Position numbers and translations under genes: made by a program. DNA of 64,000 nt from Bacteroidaceae bacterium (GTDB taxonomy: Bacteria; Bacteroidota; Bacteroidia; Bacteroidales; Bacteroidaceae): NCBI GenBank assembly GCA_017547585.1, contig JAFYPH010000016.1, forward strand, positions 1 through 64,000, in the 5' to 3' direction. A model generated the notes under the pieces. That model was not told the origin of the DNA. It made no database searches and worked only from the letters and a program-made list of their open reading frames with translations. Shown here piece after piece: positions 56,339 to 64,000 of this stretch (its first letter is position 1; each line of letters opens with the position of its first letter).

Positions 56339-56962
56339 ATGAGACTATTATTTGCGCCCATTATTTGCATCCTTTTATTTTGGTGCTGCTCAAATAATCC
56401 CAGCCCAAATGTTGCTGTCGATGAACAGTATAATGCAAAGTTTGATTCCTTTCTTACACAGTTTGCACAATTTGATGGCAAGCAGTTGGATGAGTCGTTT
56501 TTTAGGGTGCGTAAACAATTTCCGAATGAAAAGTGGTGCCCCTGTATAGACAAAATTCTTTTCTCTTCGTATCTTCCTTTTGATGAACCAAGCAAGGGCG
56601 AGACAGGCTTTTGTTACAGGCCTTGTTACAAAATAGATGAGGGGAATTATTACATTCTCGCAATCAAGCAAGAGCAGTATTCATACGAGGAAAATACGTT
56701 GCTTACATACGATAAAAAAGGAAAAATAATAGATTTTGAAACTATCGGTGTTAACGATTGTGGAAAGGTATATAAAATAGAGCCTTCGTCGGGTGAACGC
56801 GAGATTGTATATACTCAATATTGCTTCAAGGATGTAGAAAGTGCCTACGATGGCGATTGCGATGTTTCTGTTTACAAAGTTACGATTGCTACCGATGGTA
56901 GAATAAATAAGAGTTTGCTTCGCGAAGATAAAAATGTGAAAGTTACATTGAGTTTTTATTAA
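56339..56962 (+). CDS. Uncharacterised lipoprotein, first copy of a tandem pair
   Basis: A 207-residue lipoprotein; start ATG at 56339 (M-R-L-L-F-A-P-I) gives a clean signal with lipobox LLFWCCSNN. The mature part has Tyr/Asp-rich strands, six or more Cys, and a repeated KIEPS-GE-EIVYTQ.-FKD.-.AY-G-CDVSVYKVTI block shared with the next gene. No known domain recognised. The upstream frame (31 extra residues) is not used. Its 5' 52 nt (56363-56414) are identical to the second copy. Secreted small lipoproteins of this sort are sometimes immunity or adhesion proteins, but nothing here proves it. Confidence 0.65.
   Translation: MRLLFAPIICILLFWCCSNNPSPNVAVDEQYNAKFDSFLTQFAQFDGKQLDESFFRVRKQFPNEKWCPCIDKILFSSYLPFDEPSKGETGFCYRPCYKIDEGNYYILAIKQEQYSYEENTLLTYDKKGKIIDFETIGVNDCGKVYKIEPSSGEREIVYTQYCFKDVESAYDGDCDVSVYKVTIATDGRINKSLLREDKNVKVTLSFY
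56363..56414 (+). repeat. 52-bp identical segment, first copy
   Basis: Identical to 57004-57055. It encodes the lipobox and first mature residues (ICILLFWCCSNNPSPNV) of both lipoproteins, while the rest of the genes has diverged, suggesting recent duplication or gene conversion over the signal region. Confidence 0.85.
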
Positions 56963-56979
56963 TAAAAGATAGTTTTTCT

Positions 56980-57618
56980 ATGAGAATGTTTTTTACGCCC
57001 CTCATTTGCATCCTTTTATTTTGGTGCTGCTCAAATAATCCCAGCCCAAATGTTGTAGCCGATGAACAGTATAATGCAAAATTCGATTCTTTTCTCGCAC
57101 AGTTTGCGCAGTTTGATAGTAAGCAGTTGAGTGAGGCATTCTTTAGGGTAAGAGAACAATTTTCAAATGAAAAATTCTCCCCCTATATAGACAAATATTC
57201 TTTTCCATTTTTACTGCCTTATGACGAAGAGTGTAATTGCGAGGCAAAAGAACTTTACTATCGACCTTGTTACAAAATAGAGAAAAAGAACTATTATTTA
57301 GTGTCGATAGAAGTTTGTTGCGATGTTACAAAGACTCCGGGGTACCCCTACAGTGAAAATACTTTGGTTGCTTACGATAAGAAGGGGAATATGGTAGACT
57401 TTGTAACGGTGGGCATCGGTAGCGACCTTGCGACGTACAAAATAGAGCCTTCGACGGGCGAGTACGAAATTGTTTACACTCAATATAATTTCAAAGATAT
57501 TGAGACTGCCTACAATGGCAATTGTGACGTCTCTGTTTATAAAGTTACGATTGGCGAAGATGGCAGGATGGGCAAAAGCTTGCTTCGCGAGGAAAAAAGT
57601 GTAAAAGTTGCATTATAA
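56980..57618 (+). CDS. Uncharacterised lipoprotein, second copy of a tandem pair
   Basis: A 212-residue paralogue of the 56339 gene, starting 17 nt after it. Same signal and lipobox (ICILLFWCCSNN), same EQYNAKFDSFL.QFAQFD segment, same KIEPSTGEYEIVYTQYNFKD block and GNCDVSVYKVTI end. An insertion with CNCEAKELYY and a VCCDVTKT segment changes the cysteine pattern. Divergence is greatest in the middle of the protein, the part likely to contact a partner. Terminator follows at 57631. Function unknown. Confidence 0.65.
   Translation: MRMFFTPLICILLFWCCSNNPSPNVVADEQYNAKFDSFLAQFAQFDSKQLSEAFFRVREQFSNEKFSPYIDKYSFPFLLPYDEECNCEAKELYYRPCYKIEKKNYYLVSIEVCCDVTKTPGYPYSENTLVAYDKKGNMVDFVTVGIGSDLATYKIEPSTGEYEIVYTQYNFKDIETAYNGNCDVSVYKVTIGEDGRMGKSLLREEKSVKVAL
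57004..57055 (+). repeat. 52-bp identical segment, second copy
   Basis: Exact match to 56363-56414; see that entry. Confidence 0.85.
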
Positions 57619-57630
57619 TGTAAAAATCAG

Positions 57631-57669
57631 GCCTCTGTGACAAATTTTATATTGTCGCAGAGGCTTTTT
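57631..57669 (+). terminator. Terminator after the lipoprotein pair
   Basis: GCCTCTGTGACAA pairs with TTGTCGCAGAGGC (one T/G pair) around ATTTTATA, followed by TTTTT. Confidence 0.9.
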
Positions 57670-57682
57670 CGTTAAAATATCA

Positions 57683-57690
57683 TATCTTTG
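57683..57690 (+). promoter_or_regulatory. Promoter -7 element for the GH97 operon
   Basis: TATCTTTG is a perfect -7 element 48 nt before the GH97 ATG. No clear TTTG at the usual distance. Confidence 0.5.
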
Positions 57691-57738
57691 CTAATCAGCC
57701 AATATATGCGGCACGCACGCAAATAAAAAATACCTAAT

Positions 57739-59724
57739 ATGAGAAAAACACTATCAACATTATTGCTTTTTGCCATGAGCATCTGCGCTCTCTCGGCAAA
57801 GGTCTACACAGTCTCCAGCCCCGACGGTAATCTGACAATGACCATCGACGTCTGTGACAAAGTTATATACTCTGTGAAGGCGGGCGACGTTACTATTGTG
57901 GCTCCCTCGACAATAGCCCTGGAACTCGAAGATGGTACCATTTTTGGCAGCAACCCCAAAGTGTCGGGTGTGCGCAAAGGTGGCAACAGCGAGACTATTG
58001 TTGCTCCCCTCTATCGTCAGAGTAGCTTCAAGAGTGAGTATAACAGCATCAAGCTGACGATGCGCGGCAACTGGGGCATCGAGGCACGCGCCTTCAACGA
58101 TGGTGTTGCCTACAGGCTTTTTACCACCCTCAAAAAAGATATTAACATCAAGAACGAGGTTGTAGAGTTCAATTTCGACAAAGATTACAATGTTACTCTC
58201 CCCTACAGCGACCTCTTCAGCGACAAATATATTGCCAGCTTCGAAAAACAGTACGACTACGAGCCCATCTCCAACTTCAAGAATCACGATGGTCGCCTCA
58301 GTTTCCCGCCCATAATGGTGCACTACGATAATGGCGGCAAGGCTGTGCTTCTCGAGTCGGACGTCGAGGACTACCCGGGAATGTTCATCAACATCAACAG
58401 CAAGAAGCTGGGCTTTGTGGGCGAGTTTCCTCCCTATCCTCTGAAGCACAAAGACACCCCCAACGGAGTGCTTCGCGTCAGCGAGCGTGCCCCCTACGTT
58501 GCCTCGGTAAAGGGCAACCGCACCTACCCGTGGCGCATCGTGGCCTATGCTGCCGACGAAAAGCAGATTCCCGTGAACAATATGGTCTATGCGCTTGCCG
58601 CGCCCTGCCGCATCGACGACACTTCGTGGATAAAGCCCGGACACTCTACATGGGACTGGTGGAACCACTGCTCAATCTACAATGTCGATTTTAAGGTGGG
58701 CTTTAACAACGACACATACAAATACTACATTGATTTTGCAGCAAAATACAATTTCGACTATGTGCTTATAGACGACGGCTGGTACTCCTACCACAATAGA
58801 AATGTGATGGACGCGAATCCCGCGCTCGACATTCCCATGCTGTGCGAGTATGCAAAGGGCAAGAACATCCGTCTCATATTGTGGATGGTGGGCGACGCCT
58901 TCGACAAACAGGCCGAGGAGGTGTGCGCCTTCTACTCGAAGATGGGAATCGCAGGCTTCAAGCTCGACTTTTTCGAGCGTCAGGACCAGAATGTCATTGC
59001 ACGCACATACAGCATGGCACAGATTGCCGCAAAATATAAGATGATACTCAATCTGCACGGAATCTATGTTCCCAAAGGTCTCAACCGCACCTATCCGAAC
59101 ATTGTGAACTTCGAGTCGGTGTTCGGCCTCGAACAGCTTAAATGGACTGATAGAAAGGTTGCGGACATGGCCAAGAACGACCTTCTCGTGCCCTTCATGC
59201 GTCAGACAGCCGGCCCGCTCGACTACACTCCCGGAGCCATGCTCAACCGCACACGCGAAATGTTCCGCAGCATCGATCACCGTCCCATGAGCCAGGGCAC
59301 ACGCGCCCATCAGGTGGCAGCATACATTGTCTTTGACATGCCCGTGTCGGTACTATGCGACTCGCCCACCAACTACATACGCGAGGGCGAGACAACCAAT
59401 TTCATCAACAGCATTCCCGCGGTGTTCGACAGCACTTTCGTCAGCATGAGCGAGTTTGGAAAATACCTTGTGATGGGCCGCAGAAAGGGCGACAGCTACT
59501 ATCTTGGAGGCTTCAACGATTGGGACGCACGTTCGCTCGAAGTTTCACTCTCTTTCCTTCCCCAGGGCGAGTACACGGCGCGCATCTACAAGGATGGCCT
59601 CAATGTCGACCGTGTGGCCGAGGATTACAAGCTCATGGAGCAGACAGTGACCGCAGCCGACAAGCTCAACATCGCAATGGGCTCGGGTGGCGGCTTTGCA
59701 ATAATATTCACAAAAAAACAGTAA
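57739..59724 (+). CDS. GH97 glycoside hydrolase (retaining-type, alpha-galactosidase-like)
   Basis: A 661-residue secreted enzyme: signal peptide (MRKTLSTLLLFAMSICALSA), N-terminal beta-sandwich (SPDGNLTMTIDV..), TIM barrel with STWDWWNHCSIYN, FDYVLIDDGWY and GFKLDFFERQDQ (Asp410, at the position of the nucleophile of retaining GH97s), and C-terminal beta-sandwich. Inverting GH97s such as SusB use a Glu elsewhere; the Asp suggests a retaining alpha-galactosidase-type member, inferred from known relatives. It is 6 nt upstream of a sialate O-acetylesterase gene, in a likely operon. Calcium-binding Glu residues not traced. Confidence 0.9.
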   Translation: MRKTLSTLLLFAMSICALSAKVYTVSSPDGNLTMTIDVCDKVIYSVKAGDVTIVAPSTIALELEDGTIFGSNPKVSGVRKGGNSETIVAPLYRQSSFKSEYNSIKLTMRGNWGIEARAFNDGVAYRLFTTLKKDINIKNEVVEFNFDKDYNVTLPYSDLFSDKYIASFEKQYDYEPISNFKNHDGRLSFPPIMVHYDNGGKAVLLESDVEDYPGMFININSKKLGFVGEFPPYPLKHKDTPNGVLRVSERAPYVASVKGNRTYPWRIVAYAADEKQIPVNNMVYALAAPCRIDDTSWIKPGHSTWDWWNHCSIYNVDFKVGFNNDTYKYYIDFAAKYNFDYVLIDDGWYSYHNRNVMDANPALDIPMLCEYAKGKNIRLILWMVGDAFDKQAEEVCAFYSKMGIAGFKLDFFERQDQNVIARTYSMAQIAAKYKMILNLHGIYVPKGLNRTYPNIVNFESVFGLEQLKWTDRKVADMAKNDLLVPFMRQTAGPLDYTPGAMLNRTREMFRSIDHRPMSQGTRAHQVAAYIVFDMPVSVLCDSPTNYIREGETTNFINSIPAVFDSTFVSMSEFGKYLVMGRRKGDSYYLGGFNDWDARSLEVSLSFLPQGEYTARIYKDGLNVDRVAEDYKLMEQTVTAADKLNIAMGSGGGFAIIFTKKQ

Positions 59725-59730
59725 TATACT

Positions 59731-61215
59731 ATGGTACGCAGATTCTTATTTTTAACAATTCTTCTCTCTCTCGCGGTTGCAGTCTCGGCCGAGGTCAAAC
59801 TGCCCTCGGTGCTTGGCAACGACATGGTGCTGCAGCGCAACAGCGAGGTTAATCTGTGGGGTAGTGCAACCCCCGACCGCACAGTTACCGTACGCACCTC
59901 GTGGAACGGCAAAAAGTACAAGACCAAGAGCGACAGCGACGGAAAATGGGCACTGAAGGTAGCTACCGGCGAGGCCGGTGGCCCCTATGAGATTGAATTC
60001 TCCGACGGCGACAAGCTCACACTCAGCGGAATCCTTTTGGGCGAAGTGTGGGTGTGTGGCGGCCAGTCTAATATGGAAATGCCCATCAAGGGATTCGTTG
60101 CACAGCCTGTGCAGGGTGCAGCCGATGCTATCCGTGACAGCTACGCCCACCCCGACATCCGCATCTTCAACGTAGGACGCAACCGCACCGAGACTCCGCA
60201 GGACGACTGCAAGGGCGAGTGGAAAAAGCCCACTCCTCAGAATGTTGCCGAGTGCAGCGCCACAGCCTATTTCTTTGGCCGCATGCTGACAGATATTCTC
60301 GGTGTTCCCGTGGGCCTCGTAACCTCATATTGGGGCGGCACAAAAGCCGAAGTGTGGATGACACGCGACGCCATCAAGGCTACCGAGGGCATCGACCACG
60401 CATTTGCCCTAAAGCCCGACGGCAACGGCTTTGCTCCGCAGACAATGTACAACGGAATGATTGCCCCCATTGCCAAATTCACAGCCAAAGGCTTCATTTG
60501 GTACCAGGGTGAGTCCAACCGCGACCGCGCCTTCGACTATGGAAAGTTGCTCGTGTCGCTCATCAAAAATTGGCGCGAGGCGTGGGGCGACGACAATATG
60601 CCCTTCCTCTGCGCACAGCTTGTGCAGTACCGCTACGATGGCGCACAGTACCTTTCGCTGCCCGTAGTCATCGAGGGACAATATTATGCGGCTCAGGCAC
60701 TCAAAAATGTCTATGTGGCTCCCACCACCGACCTTTCGTTCCCCTCAATCATCCACCCGCCCTTCAAGCGCGAGGTTGGTGAGCGTCTCGCGGGAATCGC
60801 TCTCGACAAAAGCTACTCTCTCCCCGGCTTTGGCGCCGAGTCGCCCCGCTACGAAAGTATGCAGGTCGATGGCAACAAGGTGGTGCTGCGCTTCACAGGA
60901 ATGGCCGACAATGCCGAGTACGACGCTGTGGGCGACAACTTCTCGTGGGTAGACAAGAATATGCGCGTCATCAGCATTAAAGGCTTCGAGGTTGCCGGTG
61001 CCGACAGAAAATTCTACCCTGCAAAGGCTCGTAACTCATGGCCCGTCTCCGACCGCATCACCGTCGAGAGCGACTCTGTGAAGAATCCCGTGGCAGTGCG
61101 TTACGCATTCCGCAACAGCATCGAGGCGAACGTAATCACAGGCATGGGCACTCCTCTCGCCCCCTTCCGCACAGATAATTGGGAGATTCCCGAAAATGAA
61201 CTTTTTAAAAAATAA
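59731..61215 (+). CDS. Sialate O-acetylesterase-like SGNH hydrolase (second copy)
   Basis: A 494-residue paralogue of the 45832 gene. Signal peptide MVRRFLFLTILLSLAVAVSA, then VKLPSVLGNDMVLQRNSEVN. SGNH blocks: WVCGGQSNMEMP, YWGGTKAEVWM, IWYQGESNRDR and SFPSIIHPPFKR (His). It follows GH97 after 6 nt and precedes the SGNH gene by 6 nt, so the three are an operon for acetylated galactoside-containing glycans, by inference. Confidence 0.9.
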   Translation: MVRRFLFLTILLSLAVAVSAEVKLPSVLGNDMVLQRNSEVNLWGSATPDRTVTVRTSWNGKKYKTKSDSDGKWALKVATGEAGGPYEIEFSDGDKLTLSGILLGEVWVCGGQSNMEMPIKGFVAQPVQGAADAIRDSYAHPDIRIFNVGRNRTETPQDDCKGEWKKPTPQNVAECSATAYFFGRMLTDILGVPVGLVTSYWGGTKAEVWMTRDAIKATEGIDHAFALKPDGNGFAPQTMYNGMIAPIAKFTAKGFIWYQGESNRDRAFDYGKLLVSLIKNWREAWGDDNMPFLCAQLVQYRYDGAQYLSLPVVIEGQYYAAQALKNVYVAPTTDLSFPSIIHPPFKREVGERLAGIALDKSYSLPGFGAESPRYESMQVDGNKVVLRFTGMADNAEYDAVGDNFSWVDKNMRVISIKGFEVAGADRKFYPAKARNSWPVSDRITVESDSVKNPVAVRYAFRNSIEANVITGMGTPLAPFRTDNWEIPENELFKK

Positions 61216-61221
61216 ACTATC

Positions 61222-61977
61222 ATGAAACGTAAAATTTTCTCATTAGCAATGACTCTGCTGCTCGCGCTCACATGTGCATACGCAGGCGGCGGTAAAAAAG
61301 ATTTTGCCATCATCTACATTGGCAACAGTATCACTTATGGTGCTCTGCACGAGAATCGCAACGAGACTGCACCTCCCGTGTACACCTCGCAGATGCTCGC
61401 GAAGAAGTTCAAGGCCAACGTCATCTGGCGCAACTGCGGCTGGAGCGGCGCAACAACCTACGACTTTCTCCCCTCGCACAACCGCTACTTCCCCCGCGTG
61501 GTAAAAGCAGTGCGTGAGATTCAGGCCGAGACCTCTGCTCCCATCGTATTCTCTATAATGCTGGGTACCAACGACAGCGCCTGCACAGGCCCCACAGGCT
61601 GCCCCGTGTCTAACGAGAACTACAAGAAAAACCTCATCACCATCATGGAGGCGCTCAAAGAGATTGCTCCCGGTGCGAAATTTGTCTTCCAGCGTCCCAT
61701 CTGGTACAGCCCCAATACCTATAATGGCGCTCAGTACCTCCAGAAGGGCCTCAACCGCCTCATCGGTTACACTCCCGTGCTCGAAGAGCTTGCTGACGAG
61801 CGTGGCGATGCAATGATGGGCGACGACGATGCATTTGAGTACTTCCACAAGAACTACGCGAAATATTGCTTCGCCGAGGGTGGTAACGCAGGTACATTCT
61901 ATCTCCACCCCAATGCAAAGGGCGCGAAGAAACTCGCTAAATTCTGGGCCGAAGGCATCATCGATGCACTCGACTAA
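61222..61977 (+). CDS. Secreted SGNH/GDSL esterase
   Basis: A 251-residue small esterase with signal peptide (MKRKIFSLAMTLLLALTCAYAGG). Motifs: IIYIGNSITYG (Ser), GTNDSACTG (Asn), NAGTFYLHPNAKGAKKLA (Asp absent before His in this stretch; catalytic His in LHPN). The end LAKFWAEGI is typical. Probable carbohydrate or xylan-type acetyl esterase; substrate unknown. Last gene of the GH97 operon; terminator at 61997. Confidence 0.85.
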   Translation: MKRKIFSLAMTLLLALTCAYAGGGKKDFAIIYIGNSITYGALHENRNETAPPVYTSQMLAKKFKANVIWRNCGWSGATTYDFLPSHNRYFPRVVKAVREIQAETSAPIVFSIMLGTNDSACTGPTGCPVSNENYKKNLITIMEALKEIAPGAKFVFQRPIWYSPNTYNGAQYLQKGLNRLIGYTPVLEELADERGDAMMGDDDAFEYFHKNYAKYCFAEGGNAGTFYLHPNAKGAKKLAKFWAEGIIDALD

Positions 61978-61996
61978 AATAGTGTAAGAATAGTAA

Positions 61997-62041
61997 GATG
62001 TTACCCTGCAACCGCCTCGGTTGCAGGGTAACATCTTTTTT
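61997..62041 (+). terminator. Terminator after the GH97 operon
   Basis: GATGTTACCCTGCAACCG and CGGTTGCAGGGTAACATC form an 18-bp perfect stem around CCT, followed by TTTTTT. Confidence 0.95.
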
Positions 62042-62237
62042 GTGGTGACATCTATGCGATTGCTATTTTATCGCAGCAATTCCCATCGTTTCTTTGATGC
62101 TGCCAATGCTCTTTGGTGGATAGATAGTCCCATTGTATAAAGTAAGAGAGTGCGAGGCGCAAGCGCAAACGCAGCCTCTGTGGGTGGGTGAATATTGCTC
62201 GATGAAATCTCTCTCGTGCAGCGCAGTGTGAAAATAG
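62042..62237. other. Non-coding spacer between convergent operons
   Basis: About 200 bp without a supported gene, RNA or repeat. A 60-codon minus-strand frame here has no recognisable features. Confidence 0.6.
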
Positions 62238-62269
62238 AGTCGGCGGACACTTTAGAGTGCCCGCCGACT
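62238..62269 (-). terminator. Terminator of the M60-like peptidase gene
   Basis: AGTCGGCGG and CACT pair with AGTG and CCGCCGACT with one mismatch around TTAG. It lies 23 nt beyond the stop at 62293, followed on the minus strand by CTATTTT. Confidence 0.85.
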
Positions 62270-62292
62270 GCTTTTATGGATGGTCTCAGAAA

Positions 62293-64000
62293 TTACTTTG
62301 CAATGAATTTCTTGCCCTTACGCACGTAGATTGTGCCGGGTTTCAACGCCGACTCTTTCACTCTGCGTCCGAAGAGGTCGTAGATGGGTGCATCCACATA
62401 CTCCTCAACAGTGTCGGGCTCTACATCCTCGATGGCAGTGAAGTTGTCGAGGTCGCCCACAAGAGTACCATACTGTGCCCAATCCGATGCCTTGTAAGCA
62501 GCCAACGACGACGCGTATACGTGTATCACAGGCTTGCTCGAGAAGAGGTAGGCTGATACCTTGGGAGGAGTGGTTGCGTATACATACGCATCCTTCACGG
62601 GAGAGCTGTAGAATACTCCCTGTGCCATTTCCGTTACCTTGCGGCCGATGGTTACCGTTGAAAGGTTCTTGCAATATGCAAATGCGTCGCCGTATACAAT
62701 GGTCACATTGTCGGGAATGCTGATACCTGTAATTCCCGAGTTTGCAAATGCGTTGCTGTTAATCTTAGTGATTGTCTTGGGAAGTACAATGCTTGTAAGG
62801 TTGGTGCAGTTGTAGAATAACTTTGCACCGATGGTGTTTACGGGGCAAGTGTAGGTCTCGTAGTAAGCTCTACCACCGCTCTTGATGTTGGTGTTCCAGA
62901 GGTCGATAGATGAAAGGTCGTAGTCGTTGATAAGCTGACGTATGTATTTGAAATCGGTGCTGTTGATGGGGCCGCTGATAACTGCCTTGATGGCTGTTGT
63001 TGTGAGCGAATCATCGAGTGCGCCGGCTGTGGTGAGCGTTACATACTGTGTACCGTCACCTGCCTTGAATGTCTCGTGCAGTGTTCCGTCGGCGTCTACC
63101 GAGTAGATTGTAAACTCAGTGGTGATGCTGCTGGGAATGTAGAAATTCAAAGAGTTCGATGCATAAACGAAGTTGCTGTCCTTGTCGAGCATCAGGAATC
63201 CGATACCGCCCGAGCCCTTCATGCAGTAGAGCGAGTCGGACTGTGTGTATGTGTAGCTCGAAGGCTCACAAGCTCCGGGGAAGAAGTCTGTGAACTGTCC
63301 AAGGTCGCCAAACTGGCCAATCTTCTCGTGGCCGTTGCGTTTCTCGCCCTCGTTAGAGAAAAGACCGTTGCGAAGCACGTGATCCACGCGGTCCTCTACG
63401 AACAAGAGTGTGCGGTTCTTGGGGTATTTTGAAATCTCCTCGATAGTCTTGTCAATGTTAGCCTGTGTCACGGTCATTGTGTAGTTTCCGTAGTCCTCGA
63501 TCTTCAAGTTCTTTACAGGTGTTAAGAGACCCCATGCTCTGAAGAAGTCCGAGAGGTCCTCCTGGGCAACCTCACACGCTTTACGCACGAACTTCAAAGA
63601 GCCGTTGCGTCCGTAGCTCGAAGCGTTGTTGTAGAGCTTCAAGGGGTCCTCGCGCAATGCCTTGAAAAGTTCGGGGTAGAAAGATGTATTCTTCTTTGCC
63701 TGGTGGAAGTAAAGATAGAGCTGGTAGTACATACGCAATCTTGTCTCAAGGCTGCGTGCCGAGAAATATGTATTATCGGCGTACTCCCTCATCACAAAGT
63801 CGAGTGTAGAGCCGCTTGAAATGTTACGTCCGAAGAGGAAACGTCCAACGAGAGAGAAAAGGTTGTTCGATGCCTCGGCGCACGCCTCGAGGTTGATGGT
63901 TCCCTGGTTGTTGTGACCACACTCGTGGCCTGCGCACCATTCGTCCATATTGTCGCGGCTGACGTCGAATGAGTTTCTGATACACTCTACAGAGTTGTAC
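62293..64000 (-). CDS. M60-like metallopeptidase with BspA-type LRRs and T9SS CTD, 5' truncated
   Basis: The frame stays open to the window end (reading YNSVECIRNSFDVSRDN upstream of the internal ATG at 63948), so the N-terminus is outside. The zinc motif AGHECGHNNQG is the HExGH of M60/enhancin-like peptidases, which often cut mucin-type glycoproteins. It is followed by a long helical region (TRLRMYYQLYLYFHQ), a beta domain, then BspA-type leucine-rich repeats (LTSIVLPKTITKINSNAF, GISIPDNVTIVYGDAFAYCK). The last 35 residues (YDLFGRRVKESALKPGTIYV then KGKKFIAK) are a short T9SS-type CTD. A terminator lies downstream. Confidence 0.85.
   Translation of the reverse strand, partial: YNSVECIRNSFDVSRDNMDEWCAGHECGHNNQGTINLEACAEASNNLFSLVGRFLFGRNISSGSTLDFVMREYADNTYFSARSLETRLRMYYQLYLYFHQAKKNTSFYPELFKALREDPLKLYNNASSYGRNGSLKFVRKACEVAQEDLSDFFRAWGLLTPVKNLKIEDYGNYTMTVTQANIDKTIEEISKYPKNRTLLFVEDRVDHVLRNGLFSNEGEKRNGHEKIGQFGDLGQFTDFFPGACEPSSYTYTQSDSLYCMKGSGGIGFLMLDKDSNFVYASNSLNFYIPSSITTEFTIYSVDADGTLHETFKAGDGTQYVTLTTAGALDDSLTTTAIKAVISGPINSTDFKYIRQLINDYDLSSIDLWNTNIKSGGRAYYETYTCPVNTIGAKLFYNCTNLTSIVLPKTITKINSNAFANSGITGISIPDNVTIVYGDAFAYCKNLSTVTIGRKVTEMAQGVFYSSPVKDAYVYATTPPKVSAYLFSSKPVIHVYASSLAAYKASDWAQYGTLVGDLDNFTAIEDVEPDTVEEYVDAPIYDLFGRRVKESALKPGTIYVRKGKKFIAK

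Overview
The window looks like chromosomal DNA of an anaerobic gut- or mouth-type member of the Bacteroidales, probably Prevotellaceae-like. The evidence is mixed. A complete type IX secretion system (T9SS) core operon is present, and several secreted proteins end in T9SS-type C-terminal sorting domains (CTDs). Many genes encode glycoside hydrolases and SGNH esterases. Pyruvate formate-lyase and a Bacteroidetes-style fumarate reductase/succinate dehydrogenase indicate fermentation. Promoter-like elements follow the Bacteroidetes consensus (TTTG, about 19-20 nt, TAnnTTTG). Species cannot be fixed from the sequence alone.

Layout. 1-1.5 kb: 3' end of sdhA/frdA, then sdhB/frdB and a perfect terminator. 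1.6-12.0 kb (minus): a long run starting at argS: argS, RNase H, an LTA-synthase-like enzyme, a GH92 mannosidase, a second LTA-synthase-like enzyme, a radical SAM protein and an acyltransferase. Upstream of argS lie a good promoter and a tandem array of promoter-like units. 12.4-18.1 kb: HU protein, two overlapping rhomboid proteases, fused SecDF and an orphan small protein. 18.1-24.0 kb (minus): an AspT-type transporter, nadB and a clan GH-D alpha-galactosidase-like enzyme with a CTD. 24.1-30.8 kb: PBP4-type dacB, then a minus-strand operon of a large DUF2723 membrane protein, a polysaccharide deacetylase, queG and a split PH-domain-like membrane protein.

30.8-36.7 kb is the accessory part. 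It starts with about 740 bp of non-coding DNA rich in inverted repeats, followed by a three-gene cassette: a CTD protein, an AT-rich gingipain-like C25 protease, and a second CTD protein whose sorting signal is frameshifted. The cassette is bracketed by a 21-bp direct repeat that encodes the last residues of a CTD. An orphan CTD remnant abuts the stop codon of priA. 36.7-45.6 kb (minus): priA, a beta-barrel protein, and porP-porK-porL-porM-porN, the T9SS core able to export the cassette products.

45.8-64 kb is mostly plus strand. It holds a sialate O-acetylesterase, a probable polymorphic-toxin remnant with a lipoprotein (minus), pflB-pflA, and glycan-degrading genes without SusC/SusD: a six-hairpin-like lipoprotein, GH2, GH97, a second sialate O-acetylesterase and an SGNH hydrolase. 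A 36-codon Cys/Lys-rich ORF and a duplicated lipoprotein pair interrupt the run. The window ends inside a minus-strand M60-like peptidase with BspA-type leucine-rich repeats and a CTD. No CRISPR array, rRNA, tRNA or recognisable insertion sequence was seen.
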